49,273 nt of DNA, taken from Clostridiales bacterium (GTDB lineage: Bacteria > Bacillota > Clostridia > Lachnospirales > Cellulosilyticaceae). Below, piece after piece: positions 8,155 through 17,312 of the stretch. The notes below the pieces were generated by a model. The model did no database searches. It had not been told where the DNA came from and saw only the letters and a program-made list of their open reading frames with translations. The stretch covers positions 1 to 49,273 of the forward strand of contig DYCF01000035.1 in NCBI GenBank assembly GCA_019418225.1, given 5' to 3'. How positions within the stretch are numbered: the stretch's first letter is position 1; the number at the start of each line of letters is the position of its first letter. A program made the position numbers and the translations under genes.

Positions 8155-9789
8155 ATGAATTCTTTAGTATTACTTCTTATTGCAGTAGTAGTTTTTTTAG
8201 TAGCCTATGTTGGATATGGTGGTTGGCTTGTAAAGAAATGGGGGCTTGATCCAAAGCGAAAGACACCAGCAGAAACTAAATTTGATAATGTAGACTATGT
8301 ACCAACAGATGCAAAGGTATTGTTAGGACATCACTTTTCATCTATTGCAGGTGCAGGACCTATTACAGGACCGATTCTTGCATCTATTTTTGGATGGTTA
8401 CCAGTATATTTATGGATTTTAATTGGATCTGTATTTATAGGTGGTGTACATGACTTTGGGGCATTATTTGCTTCAATTAGACACGATGGTAAAAGTATTG
8501 GTGAAATTATTAGGACAAATATTGGACGAAGAGGAAAAATTTTATTTAACTTCTTTGCTTATGCAACACTTATTTTAGTAGTTGCAGCCTTTACAAGTAT
8601 TTGTGCTTCTACTTTTGCATATGATGTGGCAAATCCTGATAATATTATCGGGGCACAAGCTGGTACAGCTTCTGTATTATTTATTATATTAGCTGTATTA
8701 TTTGGATTCTTTGTGTACAGAAAGCATGCTAAGCTAGGTGTAGCAACAATTATTGGTGTATTATTATTATTTATTTGCATTTATATAGGATATGCTTTTC
8801 CCGTACTTAAACTTTCACAAAGTGCATGGAATGTTATTTTAATTATTTATATTGCACTTGCATCTATTTTACCAGTATGGATTTTATTACAGCCTAGAGA
8901 TTATTTATGCTCTTTCTTACTTTATGCAATGCTTGCAGGCGGTATTATTGGTTTATTACTTTATAGACCTACGATTGTGGCACCTGCTTATGTAGGATTT
9001 AATGTAAATGGACAAACCTTATTCCCATTCTTATTTGTTACAGTTGCTTGTGGTGCTATTTCAGGCTTCCACTCATTAGTTAGTTCAGGAACAACAGCAA
9101 AACAAATTAGAAGCGAAAAAGATGCTAAGCTTATTGGTTATGGTTCTATGCTGATTGAAGGAATCGTAGCTGTTATTGCACTTATTACAGTATGTTATGT
9201 TGCAAAGGCGGAGGGAACACCAACTGTTATTTTTGCAGCAGGTCTTTCTGAATTTATGAGTAAGTTTGGAATTCCAGTAGCAGTAGGTAAGGTATTTGTT
9301 ACGTTAGCATTCTCTGCATTTGCACTTACAAGTTTAGATACTGCAACTAGAATCGGTCGTTATATTTTCCAAGAGATGTTTGATGAAGCAAGTGAGCCTA
9401 TTAAGAAAGTCTTTGCACATCCTATTACAGCTACACTCATTACTGTTGGTTTATCTAGCATTTTACTTGGATATGGTTATACAAAGATTTGGCCAGTATT
9501 CGGTGCTGCTAATCAACTTTTAGGTGCGCTAGCATTACTTGCTATTACCAGCTGGCTTGCTAATACAAATCGTACGTCTATTATGTCAGCTATTCCTATG
9601 GTATTTATGTTTGCTGTAACAGTTGTAGCTTTATCACTTCTTATTAAACAAAATATCTTTTCAGCTGAGCCTAATTATATTCTAGGTGTTATTGCTATTG
9701 TATTATTTGCCTTAGCAATCTGGATTATTGTAGAAGCAATTTTAAAGCTTATGAAACCTGCTCAAAAGAGCGTGAAGGTAAATAAATAG
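8155..9789 (+). CDS. cstA: CstA family transporter (peptide/pyruvate permease)
   Basis: A 544-residue membrane protein with about 14-16 hydrophobic segments. The family signature LLGHHFSSIAGAGPITGP lies near residues 57-74, followed by GGVHDFGALFASIRHDGKSIGE, both hallmarks of carbon starvation protein CstA. Family members in enterobacteria import peptides or pyruvate during carbon limitation. This protein is of the shorter kind and lacks a long C-terminal extension. GGGGGGAG precedes the start. It is the second gene of a pair with the unknown protein at 7630. Confidence 0.92.
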   Translation: MNSLVLLLIAVVVFLVAYVGYGGWLVKKWGLDPKRKTPAETKFDNVDYVPTDAKVLLGHHFSSIAGAGPITGPILASIFGWLPVYLWILIGSVFIGGVHDFGALFASIRHDGKSIGEIIRTNIGRRGKILFNFFAYATLILVVAAFTSICASTFAYDVANPDNIIGAQAGTASVLFIILAVLFGFFVYRKHAKLGVATIIGVLLLFICIYIGYAFPVLKLSQSAWNVILIIYIALASILPVWILLQPRDYLCSFLLYAMLAGGIIGLLLYRPTIVAPAYVGFNVNGQTLFPFLFVTVACGAISGFHSLVSSGTTAKQIRSEKDAKLIGYGSMLIEGIVAVIALITVCYVAKAEGTPTVIFAAGLSEFMSKFGIPVAVGKVFVTLAFSAFALTSLDTATRIGRYIFQEMFDEASEPIKKVFAHPITATLITVGLSSILLGYGYTKIWPVFGAANQLLGALALLAITSWLANTNRTSIMSAIPMVFMFAVTVVALSLLIKQNIFSAEPNYILGVIAIVLFALAIWIIVEAILKLMKPAQKSVKVNK

Positions 9790-9859
9790 TTAAGGTAACA
9801 CTTATAAGGCTTAATGATTAAAATTGAATACAAGTGAATTTACGGCATCTGTTGCCAAG

Positions 9860-9905
9860 AATAAGCACCAAATCAGTAATATTGTTGATTTGGTGCTTAT
9901 TTTTA
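9860..9905 (+). terminator. Terminator after cstA
   Basis: Perfect 16-bp stem, AATAAGCACCAAATCA (9860-9875) / 9886-9901, 10-nt loop, T-rich tail. Confidence 0.88.
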
Positions 9906-10014
9906 TGACGTAAGCAGGCTTGATACATAATAAAGAAGCGGATGACAAAACAGTTAGATAAGTGATAAATTATAAAGTAATTAATAAAAAATAAATAAAA
10001 ATATTCTTAAAATA

Positions 10015-10042
10015 TTGTATTATTGTAAAAATATGGTATAAT
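10015..10042 (+). promoter_or_regulatory. Promoter of the MerR-type gene
   Basis: TTGTAT (10015-10020), 16-bp spacer, TATAAT (10037-10042) with a TG extended -10. Confidence 0.65.
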
Positions 10043-10077
10043 AATCATAACATGTACAAATGAATGGGGGAGCGCCA

Positions 10078-10752
10078 ATGTTACAGGAAAAAGACTTTCT
10101 CACAGTAAAAGATGTAGCGGAAAAGCTGGAAACAGAACCTTACGTACTTAGATTTTATGAGAAGGAACTTAATTTAACAATTAAAAGAAATACTAAAGGA
10201 CACAGAGTATATACAGTAGAAGATGTAGAGATGTTTAGAAAGATATTGGATATGCGAGAACAAGGCTTACAGCTTAAGGCAATAGAAAGTATTATGCATG
10301 ATTCAAATCAAGAAGCTAAAGAAAGCTATGAGCAGTTAAGTAGTGCACAACTTCCAACAGCAGCTCAAAATGAAGGTGTAACAACTATAGACATAGGAGA
10401 CCCTAATAATGATAAGGTTAAAGTATTTATGGGTATGATTACACAGGCTGTTATGGAGGGAAATAAAGCATCTGTAGCACAGATTAAACAAGAGATGAAG
10501 GCAGAAATTAAACAAGAAGTAGATAATACAGTAGAAGAGAAAATCAGTGAGTTTCAGGAAAAACAAGAGGCCAAAAATGAAGAATATTATCGTAAGTTAG
10601 ATGAGACTATGAGAGAAGTTCAGAAGATGAGAAAAGAAATAGGCGATAATAAAGAAAAAGAAAATGATAAAAAAGAAAAACAATCTTTCTGGAATAGGTT
10701 ATTTAAAGATAAAAAACAAAACGTAGATACACAAACCGCTAAAGAAATGTAA
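10078..10752 (+). CDS. MerR-type HTH protein with long coiled coil
   Basis: About 224 residues. Residues about 7-75 form a MerR-like winged helix: FLTVKDVAEKLETEPYVLRF, then GHRVYTVEDVEMFRKI. The rest is a Gln/Glu/Lys-rich stretch predicted to be coiled coil (IKQEMKAEIKQEVDNTVEEK region), ending in a highly charged tail. There is no ligand-binding domain, so this resembles RacA-like or DUF3967-like DNA-binding coiled-coil proteins more than a metal- or drug-sensing MerR. The start at 10078 is supported by GGGGGAG (10066-10072); the frame also opens at 10060. It stands alone between its promoter and a terminator. Confidence 0.8.
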   Translation: MLQEKDFLTVKDVAEKLETEPYVLRFYEKELNLTIKRNTKGHRVYTVEDVEMFRKILDMREQGLQLKAIESIMHDSNQEAKESYEQLSSAQLPTAAQNEGVTTIDIGDPNNDKVKVFMGMITQAVMEGNKASVAQIKQEMKAEIKQEVDNTVEEKISEFQEKQEAKNEEYYRKLDETMREVQKMRKEIGDNKEKENDKKEKQSFWNRLFKDKKQNVDTQTAKEM

Positions 10753-10800
10753 TGGCCCTATTAAAGGTGCTAATAATACCTATAAAACTACATATACCAA

Positions 10801-10852
10801 AAAAAAGCCCCCACGAAGCAGAATATAGTTCTGCTAATGAGGCTTTTTATTT
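10801..10852. terminator. Bidirectional terminator between the MerR-type gene and pflA
   Basis: AAAAAAGCC / GGCTTTTT outer arms with an inner AGCAGAA (10817-10823) / TTCTGCT (10829-10835) stem. There is an A run on one side and a T run on the other, so it serves both converging genes. Confidence 0.75.
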
Positions 10853-10931
10853 TTGCCATTTTTACATCTAAAAAGGATAATAAAAAAGACTACTAACTAT
10901 AGTGTGCTAGTAGCCTGACTCATAAAATAGA

Positions 10932-11660
10932 TTAACCTACAACTGGTAGGTTGTATTTCTCAAAAATTGCCTTAGCTGAGTTAGTAGCGTCGATAGATGG
11001 CTCTTCAGTATCTTGTAATTCATATTCATACCCAAGTTGTTCCCATTTATACTCACCCATTTTATGGAATGGTAAAATATCAATACGTTCTACATTTTTA
11101 AGTGTAGTTAAGTATTGAGCAAGATTTTCAATATCTTCTTCGCTGTCTGTAAGATTTGGAACATATACGTAGCGTATCCAAATAGGAATATTGCGTTCTT
11201 CTAAATGTTTTGCAAATGCAAGAGTTGGTTCGAGGTCAACACCAGTTAGATTTTTGAATTTCTCTTTGTTATAACATTTAATATCTAAAAGTACAAGATC
11301 TGTATAATCAAGAACAGGGTCAGCCTTTTCTAAGCTCACATGACCTGAACTATCAATTGTTGTGTGAAGTCCTTCCTCTTTACATTTCATAAGTAAATCC
11401 CTTACGAAATCAGCTTGCATAAATGGTTCACCACCACTGATAGTAACACCACCATTAGATGCATTCATAAAAGGTTTGTATTTTACAATATCCTTAATAA
11501 GATCTTCTGTATCCGCTTCTTTTCCTTCATGTAATTTCCAAGTATCTGGGTTGTGACAATATTTACATCTTAATGGACAACCTTGTGTAAAAACGATATA
11601 GCGAAGGCCTGGACCATCTACAGCACCGCAAGTTTCAATCGAATGTATTCTGCCTTTCAT
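10932..11660 (-). CDS. pflA: Pyruvate formate-lyase activating enzyme
   Basis: A 242-residue radical SAM enzyme that generates the glycyl radical on PflB. Near the N terminus, QGCPLRCKYCHNPDTW carries the CX3CX2C ligands of the 4Fe-4S cluster, followed by GGVTISGGEPFMQ for SAM binding. The length is normal for PflA (about 245). The frame opens at 11666, but AGGAGG directly abuts that ATG and is correctly spaced for the one at 11660. It lies 213 bp downstream of pflB and is separated from it by a hairpin, so it is likely made at a lower level than PflB. Confidence 0.95.
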   Translation of the reverse strand: MKGRIHSIETCGAVDGPGLRYIVFTQGCPLRCKYCHNPDTWKLHEGKEADTEDLIKDIVKYKPFMNASNGGVTISGGEPFMQADFVRDLLMKCKEEGLHTTIDSSGHVSLEKADPVLDYTDLVLLDIKCYNKEKFKNLTGVDLEPTLAFAKHLEERNIPIWIRYVYVPNLTDSEEDIENLAQYLTTLKNVERIDILPFHKMGEYKWEQLGYEYELQDTEEPSIDATNSAKAIFEKYNLPVVG

Positions 11661-11794
11661 GTTCATACCTCCTGAATCAAGTTTATAATTTGTGTAACCT
11701 AGATATAATTGCGTAAAAGGGTATTATCTATCCCCTAACCCCCTATTGATAAAGGATCTATTATTATGAATAAGCTACATCTATTTTTATTATA

Positions 11795-11840
11795 AACAAT
11801 TAATAAAGAGGATGCAAACATCCTCTTTAAATTAATTGTT
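11795..11840 (-). terminator. Hairpin between pflB and pflA (leaky terminator or stabiliser)
   Basis: AACAATTAAT-AAAGAGGATG pairs with CATCCTCTTT and ATTAATTGTT: 20 bp with a 2-nt bulge and a CAAA loop. The T run after it on the minus strand is weak, so partial read-through into pflA, or 3' protection of pflB mRNA, is likely. Confidence 0.65.
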
Positions 11841-11873
11841 ATTTAATAATTTTTATCCTAAATATACCAATTC

Positions 11874-14102
11874 TTAGAAGTGGTTATGGAATGTTCTGTT
11901 GATAACATCCATTTGTTGTTCTCTTGTTAAACGGATGAAACGAACAGCATATCCAGATACACGGATTGTAAGTTGTGGATATTTTTCTGGATGATCCATA
12001 GCATCAAGTAATGTTTCACGTTGCATAACGTTTACGTTTACGTGGTGTGGATCTTGAACGAAGTATCCATCAAGGAGACCTGTTAAATTGCTGATTTGTT
12101 CTTCTTCTGTTTTACCAAGAGCACTTGGAATGATAGAGAATGTATTAGAAATACCATCTAATGAATCTCTGAATGGAAGTTTAGCTACAGAAGAAAGTGA
12201 TGCAAGAGCACCATTTACGTCTCTACCATGCATTGGGTTAGCACCTGGAGCAAGTGGTTGACCTGCTTTACGTCCATCAGGTGTGTTACCTGTTTTCTTA
12301 CCATATACAACGTTTGATGTAATAGTTAAGATAGATGTTGTTGGGATAGAGTTTCTGTATGTATGATGTTTTCTAACTTTGTTCATGAAGTTTTGAACAA
12401 GTTCAACACCAATTTGGTCTACACGGTCATCATTATTACCGTATGCTGGGTATTCGCCTTCGATTTCGTAATCTGTAACAAGACCTGTTTCATCTCTAAC
12501 AGTTTTAACTTTAGCGTATTTAATAGCTGAAAGAGAGTCAACTACTACTGAGAATCCAGCAATACCTGTAGCGAATGTACGTTCAACTTCTGTATCATGA
12601 AGAGCCATTTCAAGTGATTCATAGTGATATTTATCATGCATGTAATGAATTACGTTTAATGTATCAACATAAACTCTTGCAAGCCAATCCATCATATCAT
12701 TGAATTTAGCCATAACTTCATCATAATCAAGGTATTCAGATGTGATTGGTTGATATTTAGGACCAACTTGTTCACCTGTCATTTCATCACGACCACCGTT
12801 GATTGCATAAAGTAATGTTTTAGCAAGGTTAGCACGAGCACCGAAGAATTGCATTTCTTTTCCGACTTTCATAGCAGATACACAGCATGCGATTGTGTAG
12901 TCGTCACCGTAGTGTAATCTCATTAAATCATCATTTTCGTATTGGATAGATGATGTTTTGATAGAGATATCAGCACAGTAACGTTTGAAGTTTTGTGGAA
13001 GTCTTGGAGACCAAAGAATTGTTAAGTTTGGTTCTGGTGATGGTCCAAGATTAATTAATGTGTGAAGTACACGGTAAGATGTTTTTGTAACCATGTGACG
13101 TCCATCAATACCAAGTCCACCGATTGCTTCAGATACCCAAGCAGGGTCACCAGAGAATAATTCATTGTATTCTGGGATACGAAGGAAACGAACCATACGA
13201 AGTTTCATTACGAAATGATCAATGAATTCTTGGATTTGTTCTTCTGTATATCTACCAGCTTTAAGGTCTCTTTCAGCATAGATATCAAGGAATGTTGTGT
13301 TACGTCCGATTGACATAGCAGCACCATCTTGTTGTTTTACAGCACCAAGGTAACCGAAGTATAACCATTGGATAGCTTCTTTAATATCTGCAGCTGGTCT
13401 AGAAATATCAAAACCATAGTTTGCAGCCATTTTTTTAAGATCTTGAAGAGCGATTACTTGTTCAGCAATTTCTTCACGACGACGTACTACATCTTCGCAC
13501 ATTGGAGTTACGTCTAATTGTTCTTTATCTGCAAGTTTTTCTTCAATTAAGAAGTCAACACCGTATAAAGCAATACGACGGTAGTCACCAACGATACGTC
13601 CACGACCATAAGCATCTGGAAGACCTGTGATGATGTGGCTGTGACGACAAGCTCTCATGTCTTTTGTATATGCTTGGAATACAGCTGTATTGTGTGTTTT
13701 GCGGTATTTTGTGAAGATTTCTTTTGTTTCTGGATCTAATTCATAGCCATAAGATTTAAGTGCTAATTCTACAGTACGAATACCACCATTTGGCATAATA
13801 TTTCTTTTTAATGGTTTATCTGATTGAAGACCAACGATTGTTTCAAGATCTTTGTTTAAGTAACCAGGACCATGAGAAGTAAGAGTAGAAGGAACTTTTG
13901 TTTCAGCATCTAAGATACCTTTTTTAAGTTCTTCGTCCATAAGACCACGTACTTGTGACCATAAAGTAGTAGTAGCTTCTGTTGGACCTACTAAGAAAGA
14001 TTCATCTCCATCATATGGTGTATAGTTTCTTTGAATGAAGTCTCTAGTATTGATTTCTTTTGACCATATACCAGTTTTAAAACCATTCCATTGTTCAAAC
14101 AT
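11874..14102 (-). CDS. pflB: Formate C-acetyltransferase (pyruvate formate-lyase)
   Basis: A 742-residue glycyl radical enzyme converting pyruvate and CoA to acetyl-CoA and formate in the cytoplasm. The adjacent catalytic cysteines lie in IACCVSAM (C406/C407). The radical site is in IRVSGYAVRF with the glycine near residue 717. The length is right for true PFL rather than the diol dehydratase branch, and the flanking activase supports this. AAGGAG lies about 8 nt before the start. Transcription probably begins about 90 nt upstream from a strong promoter whose spacer is a perfect palindrome. It indicates mixed-acid fermentation. Confidence 0.97.
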   Translation of the reverse strand: MFEQWNGFKTGIWSKEINTRDFIQRNYTPYDGDESFLVGPTEATTTLWSQVRGLMDEELKKGILDAETKVPSTLTSHGPGYLNKDLETIVGLQSDKPLKRNIMPNGGIRTVELALKSYGYELDPETKEIFTKYRKTHNTAVFQAYTKDMRACRHSHIITGLPDAYGRGRIVGDYRRIALYGVDFLIEEKLADKEQLDVTPMCEDVVRRREEIAEQVIALQDLKKMAANYGFDISRPAADIKEAIQWLYFGYLGAVKQQDGAAMSIGRNTTFLDIYAERDLKAGRYTEEQIQEFIDHFVMKLRMVRFLRIPEYNELFSGDPAWVSEAIGGLGIDGRHMVTKTSYRVLHTLINLGPSPEPNLTILWSPRLPQNFKRYCADISIKTSSIQYENDDLMRLHYGDDYTIACCVSAMKVGKEMQFFGARANLAKTLLYAINGGRDEMTGEQVGPKYQPITSEYLDYDEVMAKFNDMMDWLARVYVDTLNVIHYMHDKYHYESLEMALHDTEVERTFATGIAGFSVVVDSLSAIKYAKVKTVRDETGLVTDYEIEGEYPAYGNNDDRVDQIGVELVQNFMNKVRKHHTYRNSIPTTSILTITSNVVYGKKTGNTPDGRKAGQPLAPGANPMHGRDVNGALASLSSVAKLPFRDSLDGISNTFSIIPSALGKTEEEQISNLTGLLDGYFVQDPHHVNVNVMQRETLLDAMDHPEKYPQLTIRVSGYAVRFIRLTREQQMDVINRTFHNHF

Positions 14103-14198
14103 TAATAATCACTCCTTAAATTAATTGAAGAAAATTAAATATTTATAAATAAAGATATAAATACTAGCAATAAAGAATTGCTTGATTTTCATACCCAC

Positions 14199-14228
14199 AT
14201 TATACAATGTATACTGTATACAGGTCAA
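14199..14228 (-). promoter_or_regulatory. pflB promoter with operator-like palindrome in the spacer
   Basis: On the minus strand: TTGACC (14223-14228), 18-bp spacer, TATAAT (14199-14204). The spacer contains the perfect inverted repeat TGTATACTGTATACA (14208-14222 on the plus strand). A bound protein here would block RNA polymerase directly, so a repressor site is likely; the regulator is unknown. Confidence 0.75.
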
Positions 14229-14404
14229 GAATTTCTTATAAAATTATATATTATATATTACAATATACAAAAATTGGAATTAGCGTTAATAAAAGATAAT
14301 TTTAACGTTTGGATTAAATAGATGAGATTTGTCATATATTATAAGGAGAAAAATACTATAAAATAAGTACGCAAATAGCTATATTAATGTTAAATATTAT
14401 CCTC

Positions 14405-14448
14405 TTTACATGTATGGCACATTTACATTATACTTATACTAATATAAT
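14405..14448 (+). promoter_or_regulatory. Promoter region for mecA
   Basis: Two possible arrangements overlap: TTTACA (14405-14410) with TTATAC (14428-14433) at 17 bp, or TTTACA (14422-14427) with TATAAT (14443-14448) at 15 bp. I cannot choose between them. Confidence 0.35.
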
Positions 14449-14488
14449 ATATATAGAAACAACTAAAATAAGAAAGGATGTGATTTGA

Positions 14489-15169
14489 ATGAAGATAGAA
14501 AAGCTTAGCGATACGCAGATCCAAGTCACTTTAAATCACTCAGACCTTACTGATAGAAATTTAAAAATTAGCGAACTTGCTTATGGGTCTAAGAAGGCAC
14601 AGGCGTTGTTTAAAGATATGATGGCCAGGGCTTATGAGGATTTTGGTTTTGAGACGGATAATGTACCACTCATGATAGAGGCGGTACCATTATCAGCAGA
14701 TAGCATCATGATTGTTGTTACAAAAGTAGAAGACCCTTCACAAATAGAACAGAAATTAGAAGCTATAGGAGAGAGACCAACACATCGTACTTTTAAAGAA
14801 CCAGAAGAGGATAGATTAACTGATTTAGCACTTATGGGCAGTGAAGCTATAGAGCAAGCGAAAGAGACTAAAAGTAAGGTAACATCTATTACTTATTTAT
14901 TTAATGATTTTGATAATGTATGTATGGCAGCTCATCGCATTCAGCCAATGTTTGCTGGTGACAATTCATTATATAAATTTAATCAAAAGTATTACCTTAT
15001 ATTAGAAAAGAATAAAAAAGCTAATATGAACAGTGATGCATTAGTTGGGGTATTAGATGAATTTGGAAGTAAGTTCCCTTCAAGTGACTTAAATGAAGAG
15101 TTTTTAAAAGAACATGGAAAATTATTGATTCAAACACATGCTATAGATGTGTTAGCTAGATATTTATAA
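14489..15169 (+). CDS. mecA: Adaptor protein MecA family
   Basis: A 226-residue MecA/YpbH-type adaptor that brings substrates to the ClpC-ClpP protease. The N-terminal substrate-binding part shows DRNLKISELAYGSKKAQALF and PLMIEAVPLSADSIMIVVTK, both typical. The acidic linker (about 95-120) and the C-terminal ClpC-binding domain follow. The length matches the family (about 220). AAAGGATGTG precedes the start. It is a single gene with its own terminator. Its targets here are unknown; no competence genes are near. Confidence 0.9.
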   Translation: MKIEKLSDTQIQVTLNHSDLTDRNLKISELAYGSKKAQALFKDMMARAYEDFGFETDNVPLMIEAVPLSADSIMIVVTKVEDPSQIEQKLEAIGERPTHRTFKEPEEDRLTDLALMGSEAIEQAKETKSKVTSITYLFNDFDNVCMAAHRIQPMFAGDNSLYKFNQKYYLILEKNKKANMNSDALVGVLDEFGSKFPSSDLNEEFLKEHGKLLIQTHAIDVLARYL

Positions 15170-15198
15170 AAACTGGGGTATATGTCCCAGTTTTTTTT
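15168..15198 (+). terminator. Terminator after mecA
   Basis: AACTGGG (15171-15177) / CCCAGTT with a short loop and a run of eight T. Confidence 0.85.
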
Positions 15199-15279
15199 AG
15201 CGTAAGAAAGTTTGGTATTTAATCATAGCCTTCTTTAAACGTTAAATAAGAAGGTGAAAATAGCTTCATTAGAGCATAT

Positions 15280-15326
15280 AAAAAAGGCATTAAATCCTAA
15301 TAAAACTAGGATTAATGCCTTTTTTA
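15280..15326. terminator. Bidirectional terminator between mecA and the pyrophosphatase gene
   Basis: AAAAAGGCATTA-ATCCTA pairs with TAGGATTAATGCCTTTTT with one bulged A. A and T runs on both sides fit use by the minus-strand gene and as a backup for mecA. Confidence 0.82.
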
Positions 15327-15359
15327 TATAATAATTTAAGTTTAAAAATGAGTATCTTA

Positions 15360-16982
15360 TTAAGAAAGACTCATTAATTTTGGTACAATTTGCTTTTTAC
15401 GTGAGAATACATCTTTTAAGAAGACACTATCATCGCCAGGGGCAAGTCCAAAGAGCTGTTCAGCAATTTGTTTTTCTGCGCCTGTTACAAGAAGTTCAGT
15501 TCCACCTACAACAATATCAGTTACCATGAGCATGCAAAGGTTGAGTTTTTCTTCCTCTTCAATACGACGCATTTCAGCCATGATATCATCTTTGATATTA
15601 AATAAGCTTTGGAAATCACCTGTATTGATTTGCGCTACACTAATATTGTATTTACCAATAGTGAAAGCTTTTCTATCAATATTAAGTAAATCACTAGGTG
15701 TCATACCTTCAAGTGAAGTACCAGCTGCAAGAAGTTCAGCACCATATGCATAAGGATCTACTTCAGCAATTTCAGCAAGTTTAGTTGCAATGCGAATATC
15801 ATCTGGTGTACATGTAGGTGATTTGAAGATAAGTGTATCTGAAAGAATAGCACTAAGCATAATACCAGCAATCGCTTTAGGTGGCATAACGTTATGTTCT
15901 TCAAACATTTTACCAATGATAGTATTTGTACAACCAACAGGCTCTGCACGTAAGAAAACAGGATTTCCTGTATCTAAATTAGCAACGCGGTGGTGATCGA
16001 TGATTTCAAGAATTTCAGCTTGTTCAATACCATCAGCACTTTGTCCACGTTCGTTATGGTCTACTAAGATAACCCTTTTCTTTTGAACATCTAATAAGTG
16101 ACGTTTAGAAATAAGCCCTTTTACATGACTTTTCTCATCTAAGATAGGGAAATGTCTGTAAGAAGTATTAAGCATTGCTTGTTTTACTTCGTCTAAGTAG
16201 TCATCTGTTTCAAAGTAAGTAATATTGTCTTTTACTAATATATTTTTAACAGAAATACTTTGTGAAATTAGTTTGATAGTTTTAAAGAATGTAAGACCTG
16301 TACAGACAACAGCTGCAGTTACATCATTTGGAATATCAATTTCAATATGATCCATATTTTGATCTGTGATAATAACACATCCAGCACCTGAACGAAGTGC
16401 AGTTTGAATAAGTTCTTTATGAGAGCCTGTGATAATAATATCTGAGCTATCTAAAGTTGTATCTGGTGAGAAAGATGCAGTAGTATAAACATTTCCTAGT
16501 ACATAAGCATGAGGATAATTTCCACTAATCACCTTCCCATCTAAAACACCTGGTACATTAATGAAAGGTGTTTTGTGTTCTTTAAGAACTGAACCATCAG
16601 TAAGACCAATGTAAGTCTTAGAAATATCAGTCATTGAAATAATACCTGCAAGCTTGTTGTCATGATATAAGACAGGAATCATTTGGCGGCGGTTTTCTGT
16701 CATGACATCCCAAGCTTTTTTTACAGAGTCAACCACATAGACAGGAGGTACACTATAGAAGTTCATATCACTAACCTGTGGTTTAATATCTTTTAATAAA
16801 GTAGGGGCTTCTACTCCAAAGTAATCTAAGGCAAATTGTGTTTCTTTGCTAACTTTCCCAAGTCTAGCAGCTTCTATATTTTCTGTTCCTAGTGCGCGCT
16901 TTAAGTAAGTATAAGAAATAGCCGCACAGATTGAGTCTGTATCAGGATTTTTGTGCCCAAAAACATATATTTTTTTATCCAT
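15360..16982 (-). CDS. Manganese-dependent inorganic pyrophosphatase, CBS/DRTGG-regulated type
   Basis: A 540-residue family II pyrophosphatase, cleaving PPi to two phosphates. The DHH domain is split. The N-terminal GHKNPDTDSICAA comes first, then a regulatory insert with CBS, DRTGG (about 180-245) and CBS repeats, then VDHNERGQ and EIIDHHRV metal motifs, and the C-terminal DHHA2 domain ends with SRKKQIVPKL. The extra 230 residues over plain enzymes are the regulatory part; relatives are inhibited by AMP/ADP and activated by ATP or diadenosine polyphosphates. AGGAGG lies before the start. It is divergent from purA, whose reactions consume nucleotides and generate such signals. Confidence 0.93.
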   Translation of the reverse strand: MDKKIYVFGHKNPDTDSICAAISYTYLKRALGTENIEAARLGKVSKETQFALDYFGVEAPTLLKDIKPQVSDMNFYSVPPVYVVDSVKKAWDVMTENRRQMIPVLYHDNKLAGIISMTDISKTYIGLTDGSVLKEHKTPFINVPGVLDGKVISGNYPHAYVLGNVYTTASFSPDTTLDSSDIIITGSHKELIQTALRSGAGCVIITDQNMDHIEIDIPNDVTAAVVCTGLTFFKTIKLISQSISVKNILVKDNITYFETDDYLDEVKQAMLNTSYRHFPILDEKSHVKGLISKRHLLDVQKKRVILVDHNERGQSADGIEQAEILEIIDHHRVANLDTGNPVFLRAEPVGCTNTIIGKMFEEHNVMPPKAIAGIMLSAILSDTLIFKSPTCTPDDIRIATKLAEIAEVDPYAYGAELLAAGTSLEGMTPSDLLNIDRKAFTIGKYNISVAQINTGDFQSLFNIKDDIMAEMRRIEEEEKLNLCMLMVTDIVVGGTELLVTGAEKQIAEQLFGLAPGDDSVFLKDVFSRKKQIVPKLMSLS

Positions 16983-16999
16983 TCTTAGCCTCCTCTATT

Positions 17000-17027
17000 T
17001 TTATAGGCAAATCCCTCATTAGTGCAA
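17000..17027 (-). promoter_or_regulatory. Promoter of the pyrophosphatase gene
   Basis: Minus strand TTGCAC (17022-17027), 16-bp spacer, TATAAA (17000-17005), giving a leader of about 15 nt. Two TGTATAC motifs lie just upstream (17036-17060). Confidence 0.5.
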
Positions 17028-17235
17028 ATGAATTGTGTATACGAATCCCTAATGTATACAAAGAATTTATTTTTTAATAGTTTTCGTAAGAAATATTGAA
17101 TTTATTACGTTATTACATGAATAATTTATAGAATTATAAGTCAAGTGCCATGAGGATAAAATAAAGATAGCAATATAGTTAAAGGTTGTCAATAACGAAA
17201 TTGAAAACAGTAATTATAAGGAAGAAAAATACAGA

Positions 17236-17279
17236 ATTGACGAACGTTTTCTCTATAAAATAAATAAATATTCGAGGTT
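17236..17279 (+). promoter_or_regulatory. PurR operator: paired PurBoxes upstream of purA
   Basis: Two oppositely oriented PurBox-like sites: TTGACGAACGTTT with core CGAA at 17241-17244, and AATATTCGAGGTT with core TTCG at 17271-17274. The cores are separated by 26 bp, matching the paired layout of Bacillus-type PurR sites. They end 5 bp before the purA -35. A PurR of this type is encoded at 30658. Confidence 0.7.
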
Positions 17280-17283
17280 ATTA

Positions 17284-17312
17284 TTGATTTATAGAAAGAT
17301 GTCTGATATGAT
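17284..17312 (+). promoter_or_regulatory. purA promoter
   Basis: TTGATT (17284-17289), 17-bp spacer, TATGAT (17307-17312), directly downstream of the PurBoxes. Confidence 0.75.

Larger units (their letters stand above)
14103..14488. other. Divergent control region pflB / mecA
   Basis: This 386-bp, AT-rich gap holds the pflB RBS, the pflB promoter with its palindromic spacer (14199-14228), an inverted repeat CGTTAA (14284-14289) / TTAACG (14302-14307) of unknown meaning, and promoter-like sequence for mecA (14405-14448). No gene is seen. Confidence 0.7.

Noticed and set aside
14284..14307. CGTTAA/TTAACG inverted repeat between pflB and mecA as an operator
   Set aside because: It is only 6 bp per arm in AT-rich DNA and not placed at either promoter; mentioned only as part of the region.
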